Part shown: one piece after another, positions 35,254-43,301 of the stretch
Layout of the letters: every line of letters begins with the position of its first letter
How positions within the stretch are numbered: position 1 is the first letter of the stretch
Source: Zobellia galactanivorans
GTDB taxonomy: Bacteria; Bacteroidota; Bacteroidia; Flavobacteriales; Flavobacteriaceae
Length of the DNA: 64,000 bases
NCBI RefSeq assembly: GCF_000973105.1
Contig: NC_015844.1
Location: forward strand, 3,282,501-3,346,500
Direction of reading: 5' to 3'
The notes under the pieces: model-generated
What the model was told of the DNA's origin: nothing
Databases searched by the model: none
The model's input: only the letters and a program-made list of their open reading frames with translations
Program-made: the position numbers and the translations under genes

Positions 35254-36120
35254 ATGATGGAAAAGGTGAAGGTAATCGAATGTCCTAGGGATGCCATGCA
35301 AGGTATCAAGCCTTTTATTCCTACCGGCGAAAAGGTAAAGTACATTCAGGCTTTGCTGGGTTGTGGTTTCGATACCATAGATTTCGGGAGTTTTGTGTCC
35401 CCCAAGGCCATTCCACAAATGGTTGATACCGCCGAGGTATTATCGCAATTGGACTTGTCGAAGACCCAGAGTAAATTGTTGAGTATCGTGGCTAACGTTA
35501 GAGGGGCCCAAGAGGCGTCGCAGCACCCCGAGATTCAATATTTGGGGTATCCTTTTTCTATATCCGAGAATTTTCAGATGCGTAATACGCATAAAACCAT
35601 AGATCAGTCGGTAGAAATACTCCAAGAAATATTAAATATTGCCGACGCTTCGGGAAAAGAAGTGGTGACGTATATATCAATGGGTTTTGGTAATCCTTAT
35701 GGAGATCCGTGGGATGTGGATATAGTAGGGGAATGGACCGAAAAATTGAGTGCCATGGGGGCTAAGATACTCTCGCTTTCCGATACCGTAGGTTCGTCTA
35801 CCCCAGAGGTTATCAAGTACCTGTTTTCAAATTTGATTCCCAAGTATCCCGATATTGAATTTGGTGCCCATTTGCATACTACACCGAGTCGGTGGCATGA
35901 AAAGGTAGATGCCGCCTACAAATCGGGTTGCCGTAGGTTCGATGGGGCGATTCAGGGCTTCGGAGGTTGCCCGATGGCCAAAGATGAACTTACCGGAAAC
36001 ATGCCTACCGAGCAGATGCTTTCGTATTTTACCGCGGAAAAGGTAGATAGCGGAGTCAATTGGATGGTTTTTGAAGCTGCATACAATAAGGCTACCGAGT
36101 TGTTTTCGCAGTATCACTAG
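35254..36120 (+). CDS. mvaB: Hydroxymethylglutaryl-CoA lyase
   Basis: 288 residues; two ATG codons in a row, so the start may be one codon later. A TIM-barrel DRE-metallolyase with CPRDAMQGIKPFIPT (catalytic Arg-Asp), ISMGFGNPYGDPWD, HLHTTPSRWHEK (metal-binding His-x-His) and GFGGCPMAKDELTGNMPTE containing the catalytic Cys of this lyase. It splits HMG-CoA into acetyl-CoA and acetoacetate in leucine catabolism. Its stop codon overlaps the stop of the convergent gene at 36117. Confidence 0.93.
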   Translation: MMEKVKVIECPRDAMQGIKPFIPTGEKVKYIQALLGCGFDTIDFGSFVSPKAIPQMVDTAEVLSQLDLSKTQSKLLSIVANVRGAQEASQHPEIQYLGYPFSISENFQMRNTHKTIDQSVEILQEILNIADASGKEVVTYISMGFGNPYGDPWDVDIVGEWTEKLSAMGAKILSLSDTVGSSTPEVIKYLFSNLIPKYPDIEFGAHLHTTPSRWHEKVDAAYKSGCRRFDGAIQGFGGCPMAKDELTGNMPTEQMLSYFTAEKVDSGVNWMVFEAAYNKATELFSQYH

Positions 36121-36482
36121 TTCTCGTTCCCTCCACACATTCGGTTCAGGTAACTATCCAAATTAAGCTGAAATAGGGTGCCTTCGACCAAGTCGTGCAC
36201 GGCGTTCAATTCTTTTAGGTTCATGGCCAAGGTAATCTGTGGTGCGGGGGTGTCTAAAAGTAGCGACCTACAGGTTTCATGTTGTTGGCAATCCTTGCAA
36301 AGGGCATTGCTGTTCATCGTACACTCAATGTTCTTTTGAAACTGTACGAGTTCTTTTTCGGTCAATAAGAGACCTGTGTCCCTAAAGACGATCTGTATCT
36401 TACTGGTGTCTTTTATCGAGTTTCTTTTCCATTGAAATGCAACGCCAAAGGGGTTGTGGTATATGGGGGTAATGTCGTCCAT
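36117..36482 (-). CDS. Small Cys-containing protein of unknown function next to the iron locus
   Basis: 121 residues, no signal peptide. It has a Cys cluster (IECTMNSNALCKDCQQHETC) in the middle and a further Cys near the C-terminus (NRMCGGN), a pattern that could bind a metal or Fe-S group; this is inference. I do not recognise a named family. It is divergent from the DUF4856-imelysin locus. A -7 box (TATTTTTG, 36592-36599, minus strand) and a Fur-box-like palindrome (36607-36627) lie at its promoter, so it may be co-regulated with iron uptake. It overlaps mvaB by 4 nt, tail to tail. Confidence 0.65.
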   Translation of the reverse strand: MDDITPIYHNPFGVAFQWKRNSIKDTSKIQIVFRDTGLLLTEKELVQFQKNIECTMNSNALCKDCQQHETCRSLLLDTPAPQITLAMNLKELNAVHDLVEGTLFQLNLDSYLNRMCGGNEN

Positions 36483-36591
36483 AGTGTAATTTTTAGATAT
36501 TTTGGGGTGAACATTTTATGTTATACGCTACTTTGATCAAGCCTATCCTCTCCTTGGGGGTAGGGAGGGGTATGCGCCTTAAATTCTGAAT

Positions 36592-36599
36592 CAAAAATA
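36592..36599 (-). promoter_or_regulatory. -7 element of the divergent Cys-containing gene
   Basis: On the minus strand TATTTTTG fits TAnnTTTG. The palindrome at 36607-36627 lies just upstream, covering the spacer and -33 position. Confidence 0.4.
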
Positions 36600-36606
36600 G
36601 TATTTT

Positions 36607-36627
36607 TATTTAGATTAATTATAAATA
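36607..36627. promoter_or_regulatory. Fur-box-like element 1
   Basis: The site starts TATTTAGATTAATTATAAAT; preceded by one more T it fits TTAWTTAGAWTAAWTA, the core shared with two other sites in this locus. Outer arms TATTTA / TAAATA are inverted. Its position suggests repression of the divergent gene. Binding by Fur is inferred. Confidence 0.45.
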
Positions 36628-36698
36628 GAGTGAAAATACCCCAAATTTTTATCCCCTATTTTATTCCTCTAGGAGCGGCAAAGGCAATGAGGGTGTTA

Positions 36699-36715
36699 TT
36701 ATTTAGAATAAATAA
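36699..36715. promoter_or_regulatory. Fur-box-like element 2
   Basis: TTATTTA-GAA-TAAATAA: perfect 7-bp inverted arms separated by three bases, ending 7 nt before the -33 box of the DUF4856 promoter. Confidence 0.55.
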
Positions 36716-36722
36716 AAATTAT

Positions 36723-36754
36723 TTTGCACAGACAAGCTCCATGTGTTAGCTTTG
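36723..36754 (+). promoter_or_regulatory. Promoter of the DUF4856 gene
   Basis: TTTG (36723-36726), a 20-nt spacer and TAGCTTTG (36747-36754) match the Bacteroidota consensus. The ATG at 36799 lies 44 nt downstream. Confidence 0.6.
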
Positions 36755-36798
36755 CCACTCAATTTAAATCAAGTCTAAATAAACATATATCCTTCATA

Positions 36799-38022
36799 AT
36801 GAAAAAAGCCCTGTTTACATTGGCCCTTAGTTCGGCAATAGTCCTTACATCGTGTAGTTCAGATGATGATGCGTCAGGAATGGACGAAACTATAACAATC
36901 GATAATCCGGTTAGTTATTCTTTTGAGCGCGATGGCGAGTCTACCGTAAGTTTCAGTGGTCAGACCACGCGTATTAAAATGGCCCATGAGCTTTTGACCA
37001 ATTTTTTGGATGAAAGTAATACGGCCGAAAGTTTGAAGGCCATGTTCGCCCATGATGATGGTGCGGCCGATTTTGAGGATGCTGATTTAAATGCTTCGGA
37101 TAAAAATTTACGTAGTAAGACGGCGGCTTCTGTAGATTATTTTTATGCCAATACTACGGACCAAACCCTTATCCGCGCCGATTTTGAGTCATGGATAGAA
37201 GGCCAGGTAAATGAAGTTTTTGCCAATTGGAATGTTTCCGCGGCTGCGGGAATTGCAGGTCAATTGGCCGACGGTGAAAAAATACGTTATGTAAACGCAA
37301 AAGGTCTTGAGTACAACCAATTGTTCGCCAAAGGCTTGATAGGGGCCCTGATGACCGACCAGGCGCTTAACAACTACTTGAGTCCAACGGTATTGGATGA
37401 ATCTTCCAATCGTACCGATAACGATGCCGGAACGGTATTGGAGGGCAAGTCTTATACCAATATGGAACATAAATGGGATGAGGCCTATGGTTATGTATAT
37501 GGCTTGAATGCCGATGCTTCTGATCCCAATGCCGATCTGGGAGCCGATAGTTTTTTGAACGAATACATAGGGAAACTTGAAGAGGATGCCGATTTCGCCG
37601 GAATAGCCGATGATATATTTCAAGCTTTTAAATTAGGGCGTGCTGCCATTGTAGCGGGAGATTATGGGGTACGTGATGCCCAAGCTGAGATTATTCGAGA
37701 GAAAATATCATTGGTACCTGCTGTTAGGGGGGTGTTTTATATGCAGCGTGCAAAAGCGACTTTAGCAGATGAGGTGCCTAATTACGCAAGTGCTTTTCAC
37801 GCATTGTCCGAAGCCTATGGTTTTATCTATAGTTTGCGTTTTACGCGAAAGCCGGGTACGGACGCCCCTTATTTTTCAAAAGCCGAATCTGATGAGCTTT
37901 TGGAAGAATTGATGGATGATGGCGCCAATGGCTTGTGGGATTTAAAAGCGGAAACCATCGATGAGATTTCGGAAGATATCGCCGAACGCTTCGGATTTAC
38001 CGTGGCCCAGGCCGCTGACTAA
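36799..38022 (+). CDS. DUF4856-domain lipoprotein of the imelysin locus
   Basis: 407 residues from the ATG that begins a lipoprotein signal (MKKALFTLALSSAIVLTSCSS); a longer frame from 36724 would put extra residues before it and is rejected. The mature protein is alpha-helical and acidic and matches DUF4856, a family usually found beside imelysin genes in Bacteroidota. Helices such as LMTDQALNNYLSPTVLDE and HKWDEAYGYVYGLNADAS are imelysin-like in style, so it may be a distant relative. Probably an outer-membrane-anchored component of iron uptake. It has its own promoter, a Fur-like box and a terminator before the imelysin gene. Confidence 0.78.
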   Translation: MKKALFTLALSSAIVLTSCSSDDDASGMDETITIDNPVSYSFERDGESTVSFSGQTTRIKMAHELLTNFLDESNTAESLKAMFAHDDGAADFEDADLNASDKNLRSKTAASVDYFYANTTDQTLIRADFESWIEGQVNEVFANWNVSAAAGIAGQLADGEKIRYVNAKGLEYNQLFAKGLIGALMTDQALNNYLSPTVLDESSNRTDNDAGTVLEGKSYTNMEHKWDEAYGYVYGLNADASDPNADLGADSFLNEYIGKLEEDADFAGIADDIFQAFKLGRAAIVAGDYGVRDAQAEIIREKISLVPAVRGVFYMQRAKATLADEVPNYASAFHALSEAYGFIYSLRFTRKPGTDAPYFSKAESDELLEELMDDGANGLWDLKAETIDEISEDIAERFGFTVAQAAD

Positions 38023-38057
38023 TGGCGAGGGCCAATATTAAAATTTAAGTGTTTTAA

Positions 38058-38098
38058 AAAAAAGCAGTATCTGTTAGGTGATAACAGGCTGCTTTTTA
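38058..38098 (+). terminator. Terminator or attenuator between the DUF4856 and imelysin genes
   Basis: A two-part stem (AAAGCAG / CTGCTTT outside, CTGTTA / TAACAG inside) is followed by TTTTTATA. It separates DUF4856 from the next promoter and should reduce, but perhaps not abolish, read-through. Confidence 0.6.
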
Positions 38099-38106
38099 TA
38101 CTTTTG
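38099..38106 (+). promoter_or_regulatory. -7 element of the imelysin operon
   Basis: TACTTTTG fits TAnnTTTG, 27 nt before the ATG at 38134. The Fur-like box begins 2 nt downstream, where a repressor would block transcription start. Confidence 0.5.
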
Positions 38107-38107
38107 C

Positions 38108-38124
38108 TTAATTAGAATAAATAA
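38108..38124. promoter_or_regulatory. Fur-box-like element 3
   Basis: TTAATTA-GAA-TAAATAA: inverted arms with one mismatch. It shares the 17-mer TTAGAATAAATAAAAAT with the region of element 2. Confidence 0.5.
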
Positions 38125-38133
38125 AAATAAGCT

Positions 38134-39264
38134 ATGAGGAGGTTTTTTGCCCTATTTACCGTGGCCACAATGATATGGGCCTGCAGCTCGGATAATAGTG
38201 GGGGAGGTACATCGGATGACGTAGATCCGGAACCGGTCAGTTTTGAACGAGGACCCATGTTGGCGAACTGGGCCGACAATATTATTAAACCTTCCTATGA
38301 AGCTTTTTCTAATGAAATGTCGGGTTTGCAAACGGCATTTGATACTTTCAAAGCCGATGCTACCGAAACCAACCTTGTAGCCTTTAGGGAATCATGGTTA
38401 TCTGCCTATAAAATGTGGCAAAGGGTTTCTATGTTCGAGATAGGTCCTGCCGAAACGGTTGGGTTTCGCCTGAATATGAATATTTATCCTACCGATGCCG
38501 AAAAAATAGAGGGTTTTATAGCTTCGGAAAGTTACGATCTTGGCCTTGCTTCCAACAGAAATGCCAAAGGCTTCCCTGCTTTAGATTATTTAATTAACGG
38601 CTTGGGCGATACCGATACGGATATCGTGGCAAAATATAATGGAGAGGAAAAAGAGAAGCTGATTGCTTATACAGAAGCCATTATTGCCGATATGTCAAGT
38701 CTCACATCTGGGGTACTTGCGGAGTGGGATTCAGGATATAGGGATACTTTTGTGGCAAACGACGGTGCGTCTTCGACCGCATCGGTAGACCGGTTTATCA
38801 ACGATTATATTTTTTACTACGAGAAATATTTGAGAGCAGGTAAAATGGGAATTCCTATAGGTGCTTTTTCGGAAAGTGTACTTCCACAAAATGTTGAGGC
38901 CTATTACAAAGCCGATGTTTCTAACGAACTTTTTATAGAAGGGTTTGAGGCTGTACAGGATTTTTTCAATGGCGTACATTATGGAAAAACGACATCTGGC
39001 GAAAGCCTGGCGTCTTACTTGGATGCGTTGAACGAGGTTAAGGATGGTGAAGATTTAACAAAGCTAATCAACGAACAGTTCGACTTGGCTAAGACTAAAG
39101 TGGAAGCCTTGGCTCCTTTTCGTGAAGAACTTGAAGATAATGTGCCGCCCACAAATATGCTTTTGGCGTATGACGAGGTACAACGCATTGTTCCTTTGTT
39201 CAAAGTGGATATGGTTTCGGCCATGAGCGTAAGTATTGACTTTGTTGATGCGGATGGCGACTAG
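38134..39264 (+). CDS. Imelysin family lipoprotein
   Basis: 376 residues with a lipoprotein signal (ATMIWACSSDN). The helical imelysin (peptidase M75-like) fold is indicated by SAYKMWQRVSMFEIGPAETV, GFPALDYLINGLGD (the conserved ALDYL block) and FINDYIFYYEKYLRAGKMGIP. The GxHxxE motif of some family members is not seen, so peptidase activity is unlikely. Imelysin-like proteins are surface lipoproteins tied to iron acquisition. It starts an operon: the HTTM gene follows after 3 nt. A Fur-like box overlaps its promoter. Confidence 0.88.
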   Translation: MRRFFALFTVATMIWACSSDNSGGGTSDDVDPEPVSFERGPMLANWADNIIKPSYEAFSNEMSGLQTAFDTFKADATETNLVAFRESWLSAYKMWQRVSMFEIGPAETVGFRLNMNIYPTDAEKIEGFIASESYDLGLASNRNAKGFPALDYLINGLGDTDTDIVAKYNGEEKEKLIAYTEAIIADMSSLTSGVLAEWDSGYRDTFVANDGASSTASVDRFINDYIFYYEKYLRAGKMGIPIGAFSESVLPQNVEAYYKADVSNELFIEGFEAVQDFFNGVHYGKTTSGESLASYLDALNEVKDGEDLTKLINEQFDLAKTKVEALAPFREELEDNVPPTNMLLAYDEVQRIVPLFKVDMVSAMSVSIDFVDADGD

Positions 39265-39267
39265 AAA

Positions 39268-40635
39268 ATGAACCGTTTCATAAGCAAACATATTACAGCC
39301 CCTATAGAGGCCGCCCCTTTGGCGGTCTTTCGCATTTTATTTGGTGTGATGATGTTGCTTAGTATTGTAAGGTTTTGGAGCTACGGATGGATCGAAAAAT
39401 TATATATACAGCCCAAACTCTTCTTCTCATATTATGGCTTTGAGTGGGTAAAACCCTTGGGAGCTTATACCTATCTCATATTTATTATCTGTGGACTCTC
39501 GGCCATCTTTGTGGCACTGGGTTATAGGTATAGAATGGCGATTATTATGTTTTTTCTCAGCTTTACCTATATAGAGTTGATGGATAAGACCACCTATCTC
39601 AACCATTACTATTTTATTAGCCTCGTTGGTTTTTTGATGATTTTTCTTCCGGCCAACGCCTATTTTTCTTTGGATGCCAAGCTAAACCCTAAAAAAGCCT
39701 TTCAGAAGATTCCGGCTTGGACGGTCAATGGTATAAAGCTCATGCTGGGCATCGTTTATTTTTACGCGGGATTGGCCAAGCTAAACTCCGATTGGCTTTT
39801 TAAGGCCATGCCCTTGAAAATTTGGTTGCCCTCTAAATTCGATACCCCGCTTTTAGGACAGTTTTTGCACGAAGAATGGGTGCAATATGCTTTTAGTTGG
39901 TTCGGGGCCAGTTATGATTTGGCCATTCCATTCCTGTTATTGTACAAAAAGACACGCCCTTTTGCTTTTTTAATGGTGGTTGTCTTTCATGTAACGACAC
40001 GGGTGCTCTTCCCTATAGGCATGTTTCCATATGTCATGATAGTCTCTACATTAATATTCTTTGATTCATCTTTTCATCATAAGCTCTTGAGCTATGTTAG
40101 TGGTCTTTTCCGAATACACAAAAATCGCTTTGATAACGGTCAGGTCTTGGTTTTCGCCTCGAATGTTAAAACGAATTCCAAATTGGTTTTAATGGCCGTT
40201 TTTTTTGTGGTGCAATTGCTGATGCCCTGGCGCTACCTGGCGTATCCAGGGGAATTGTTTTGGACGGAAGAGGGGTATCGTTTCTCTTGGCGGGTGATGC
40301 TTATGGAAAAATCGGGCTATGCCCAGTTCAAAGTAGTGAGCAAAGATTCGGGGAGGTGGTTTTATGTCGATAATTCCGATTTTTTGACACCCTTTCAAGA
40401 AAAACAAATGTCTTTTCAACCTGATTTTATATTAGAATATGCACGCTATCTGAAAAGACATTTTGAAAAAGATGGACACAAAAATGTGCAAATATTCGTC
40501 GATTGCCGCGTGGCCTTGAACGGAAGGTTAAGTACTACCTACATCGACCCAAAAGTAGACCTTGCCCAAGAGCGGGAGTCGTTTGAACATAAAAGTTGGA
40601 TAATACCTTTTACTGATGAAATTAAGGGAATTTAG
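39268..40635 (+). CDS. HTTM protein resembling vitamin K-dependent gamma-carboxylase
   Basis: 455 residues with about eight or nine membrane helices in the first 310, then a roughly 140-residue soluble tail. The HTTM core contains MDKTTYLNHYYFISL (residues 105-119); in the animal gamma-carboxylase the equivalent Lys of the DKTTWNNHSY motif (Lys218) is the proposed catalytic base, so K107 here is a candidate active-site residue. Downstream GIVYFYAGLAKLNSDWLFKA and FPIGMFPYVMIV also match. Whether it carboxylates protein Glu, oxidises menaquinone or only transports is unknown. It is tightly packed between the imelysin gene (3 nt) and the receptor gene (20-nt overlap). Confidence 0.87.
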   Translation: MNRFISKHITAPIEAAPLAVFRILFGVMMLLSIVRFWSYGWIEKLYIQPKLFFSYYGFEWVKPLGAYTYLIFIICGLSAIFVALGYRYRMAIIMFFLSFTYIELMDKTTYLNHYYFISLVGFLMIFLPANAYFSLDAKLNPKKAFQKIPAWTVNGIKLMLGIVYFYAGLAKLNSDWLFKAMPLKIWLPSKFDTPLLGQFLHEEWVQYAFSWFGASYDLAIPFLLLYKKTRPFAFLMVVVFHVTTRVLFPIGMFPYVMIVSTLIFFDSSFHHKLLSYVSGLFRIHKNRFDNGQVLVFASNVKTNSKLVLMAVFFVVQLLMPWRYLAYPGELFWTEEGYRFSWRVMLMEKSGYAQFKVVSKDSGRWFYVDNSDFLTPFQEKQMSFQPDFILEYARYLKRHFEKDGHKNVQIFVDCRVALNGRLSTTYIDPKVDLAQERESFEHKSWIIPFTDEIKGI

Positions 40636-43090
40636 TATCGTATTCATAGTATTCTTAACCTCGTTTTCCGGCTTTTCGCAGATTACGATTTCGGGCAACG
40701 TAACCGATGAAAAGGGGAAGCCTGTTCAAGATGCAGAGGTGTATTTAAAAGAGGTGCAACTTCTAAAAACTACCGATGCCGATGGTAATTTTGAGTTTTC
40801 CAATATTACCGGAGGTAAGTACACCGTAGTAGTCTTCGCTTTTGAATATGATGTATATGAAAAGGAATTGACCTTTGATTCCGCTTTTAATCTCAGTGTT
40901 CAACTCCAGCGTATAAAATCACAAGAACTTTCAGAAGTGGTTCTGACCGAAAGAAGGGAAAAGGTATTCGCTTTAAAGCAATTAAAAAAGGTGGAAGGCA
41001 CCGCTATTTATGCCGGTAAAAAAACAGAGGTCGTCCTTATGGAGGGCCTTACCGGAAACCTTGCGGCCAACAATGCCAGACAAATCTATAGTCAGGTTGT
41101 GGGGCTAAATATTTATGATAATGGCGATGCCGGTTTGCAGCTAAATATTGGAGGTAGGGGGTTGGACCCTAATAGAACGGCTAATTTCAATACACGCCAG
41201 AACGGTTATGATATTAGTGCGGATGTGTTGGGTTACCCGGAAAGTTATTATACCCCACCTGCGGAAGCGCTTGAGGAAATTCAAGTAGTACGTGGTGCGG
41301 CTTCTTTGCAATACGGGTCTCAATTTGGGGGCTTGATCAATTTTAAGTTTAAAAAACCAAATCCGAATAAGGAGATAGAACTTATTTCCCGTCAGACCGT
41401 CGGTTCGTACAATCTGTTTACAAGCTTCAATAGTTTAAGTGGTACGGTGGGTAAATTCAGTTATTATACTTATCTCAGCTATAAAGATGGAAATGGCTTC
41501 CGCCCGAATTCAAATTTTAACAGCAAGAACTATTTCACACATTTAGCTTACGAGATTTCCAATAAAACCAAAGTAAGCTTAGAGACTACTTTCTTGCATT
41601 ATTTAGCGAAGCAACCGGGTGGTTTGACCGATGCCCAATTTTATGAAGACCCAAGGTTTAGTAATCGTGATAGAAACTGGTTCGAAGTAGATTGGAGACT
41701 ATATTCGTTTCGTTTGGATCACGCCTTTTCCCCAAAGACAGATTTTAGTCTCAATGTTTTCGGTTTGAATGCCTCGCGCAGGGCCTTGGGTTTTCGTACC
41801 AATAGGGTTTCCCAAGATGATATTACAACTGGACCACGGGAATTGTTAATCGATGATTTTAGCAACTGGGGTGCAGAAGCAAGGGTGTTGACAAGGTATA
41901 ATTTGGCGGGTACCGAATCGGCCCTTTTATTAGGTTCTAAAGTTTATAAAACAAATAATGACCAAAGGCAAGGACCGGGCTCTGCAGCTGCGGATGCCGA
42001 TTTTAATTTTGCCGATGCCAGTTTTCCAAACTACGAAAGACAGTCTCAGTTCAATTTCCCGAACTTCAATGTGGCTTTGTTTGGGGAGAACATATTCAAC
42101 CTTTCAGATAAATTAGCTTTAACTCCTGGGTTTCGTTTGGAGCATATTAAAACAGAAAGTATAGGTGGTTACCAAGAGATTACCTTAGACTTGGCGGATA
42201 ATCCATTGCTAAATAGGGAGATAGAGGATAACAGGGTTTTTGATAGAACCTTTGTTTTGTTGGGACTTGGAGCAACATATAAGCTGTCACCTAGTGTAGA
42301 ATTGTACGGGAATTTTTCGCAAAACTACCGTTCCGTAACCTTCAGTGATATACGGGTGGTGAATCCTTCTTTTCAAGTAGATTCAAATATTTCAGATGAA
42401 GATGGCTTTACCGCAGACTTTGGTGCCAGGGGAAGATTTAAAGATGCGCTATCGTATGACATAAGTATATATGGGCTCTATTATGATAATAGGCTAGGAG
42501 AAATATTAAAAGAGGAAACCCAGGTTAACGCGGCCGGAGAAGAAGTTTCAACGGGAAGATTATTAAGGGCAAGAGGCAATATAGGTACCGCGTTTATTTA
42601 TGGTTTGGAAAGTTTTGCGAACTGGAGCTTAAAGGAAACCTTCTTTCCGCAATCGGAAAAAGTGAAATTGAATTACTTTGCCAATGTGGCCATTACTAAA
42701 TCGGAATACCTTTCTTCCGAACGAAACAATGTAGAAGGCAAGGAAGTGGAGTTTATTCCAAAAGTCAATCTTAAGACGGGATTAAACTTTGGTTATGATA
42801 ACCTTTTGGGAAGCCTTCAGTATACTTATTTTGCCGATCAGTTTACCGATGCTACCAATGCGCCACAAGACGTAAATGATAACCAAAGAGGGATAGAAGG
42901 GGTGATTCCTGCCTATGATATTTTAGATTTCTCGCTCTCGTACACCTATAAAAAATGGAAGTTGGAAGCGGGCGTCAATAACCTTTTAGATAATTCATAT
43001 TTTACCCGAAGGGCTACAGGTTACCCGGGGCCAGGTATTATTCCATCCGAACCGAGAACATTTTATACAACGCTTCAGTTCAAATTGTAG
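40616..43090 (+). CDS. TonB-dependent receptor of the imelysin/HTTM operon
   Basis: 824 residues; the ATG lies inside the end of the HTTM gene (20-nt overlap), implying translational coupling. Signal peptide (TSFSGFSQ), one CarboxypepD_reg-like domain (ISGNVTDEKGKPVQDAEVYL), a plug (GLNIYDNGDAGLQLNIGGRG, then EEIQVVRGAASLQYGSQFGG) and a barrel ending in RTFYTTLQFKL. The barrel features (for example LYGNFSQNYRSVTFSDIRVV) and context recall FecA-type iron(III)-dicitrate or siderophore receptors. The ligand is not determined by sequence alone. No terminator is obvious after it. Confidence 0.92.
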   Translation: MKLREFSIVFIVFLTSFSGFSQITISGNVTDEKGKPVQDAEVYLKEVQLLKTTDADGNFEFSNITGGKYTVVVFAFEYDVYEKELTFDSAFNLSVQLQRIKSQELSEVVLTERREKVFALKQLKKVEGTAIYAGKKTEVVLMEGLTGNLAANNARQIYSQVVGLNIYDNGDAGLQLNIGGRGLDPNRTANFNTRQNGYDISADVLGYPESYYTPPAEALEEIQVVRGAASLQYGSQFGGLINFKFKKPNPNKEIELISRQTVGSYNLFTSFNSLSGTVGKFSYYTYLSYKDGNGFRPNSNFNSKNYFTHLAYEISNKTKVSLETTFLHYLAKQPGGLTDAQFYEDPRFSNRDRNWFEVDWRLYSFRLDHAFSPKTDFSLNVFGLNASRRALGFRTNRVSQDDITTGPRELLIDDFSNWGAEARVLTRYNLAGTESALLLGSKVYKTNNDQRQGPGSAAADADFNFADASFPNYERQSQFNFPNFNVALFGENIFNLSDKLALTPGFRLEHIKTESIGGYQEITLDLADNPLLNREIEDNRVFDRTFVLLGLGATYKLSPSVELYGNFSQNYRSVTFSDIRVVNPSFQVDSNISDEDGFTADFGARGRFKDALSYDISIYGLYYDNRLGEILKEETQVNAAGEEVSTGRLLRARGNIGTAFIYGLESFANWSLKETFFPQSEKVKLNYFANVAITKSEYLSSERNNVEGKEVEFIPKVNLKTGLNFGYDNLLGSLQYTYFADQFTDATNAPQDVNDNQRGIEGVIPAYDILDFSLSYTYKKWKLEAGVNNLLDNSYFTRRATGYPGPGIIPSEPRTFYTTLQFKL

Positions 43091-43269
43091 GGTGCTTGCA
43101 AAGGGTTTCAAGGGGGTATTTTGGGGTTTTTCAGGATGTGGGTACGAAAAAAGGTAAGATCATTTTCGTTTTATGGGGATATCACCTCAAAGCCTGTGGG
43201 CAATTTCCGAGTAAATAGTTTTAGTCATATTCCCCTAGGTCAATAGACTGAATAACAAATTAATTTCAC

Positions 43270-43277
43270 TACATTTG
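43270..43277 (+). promoter_or_regulatory. -7 element of guaB
   Basis: TACATTTG fits TAnnTTTG, 24 nt before the ATG at 43302. Confidence 0.4.
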
Positions 43278-43301
43278 CACGCAATTAAATCTTTAATTGC
43301 T

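Larger units (their letters stand above)
36483..36798. other. Divergent regulatory region of the iron locus
   Basis: No gene. It holds two Fur-box-like elements (36607-36627 and 36699-36715), a minus-strand -7 box (36592-36599) and a complete plus-strand promoter (36723-36754). The centre is AT-rich. Confidence 0.5.

Noticed and set aside
38134-39264. Active M75 peptidase annotation for the imelysin protein
   Set aside because: The GxHxxE metal motif is not visible, so only membership in the imelysin family is supported.
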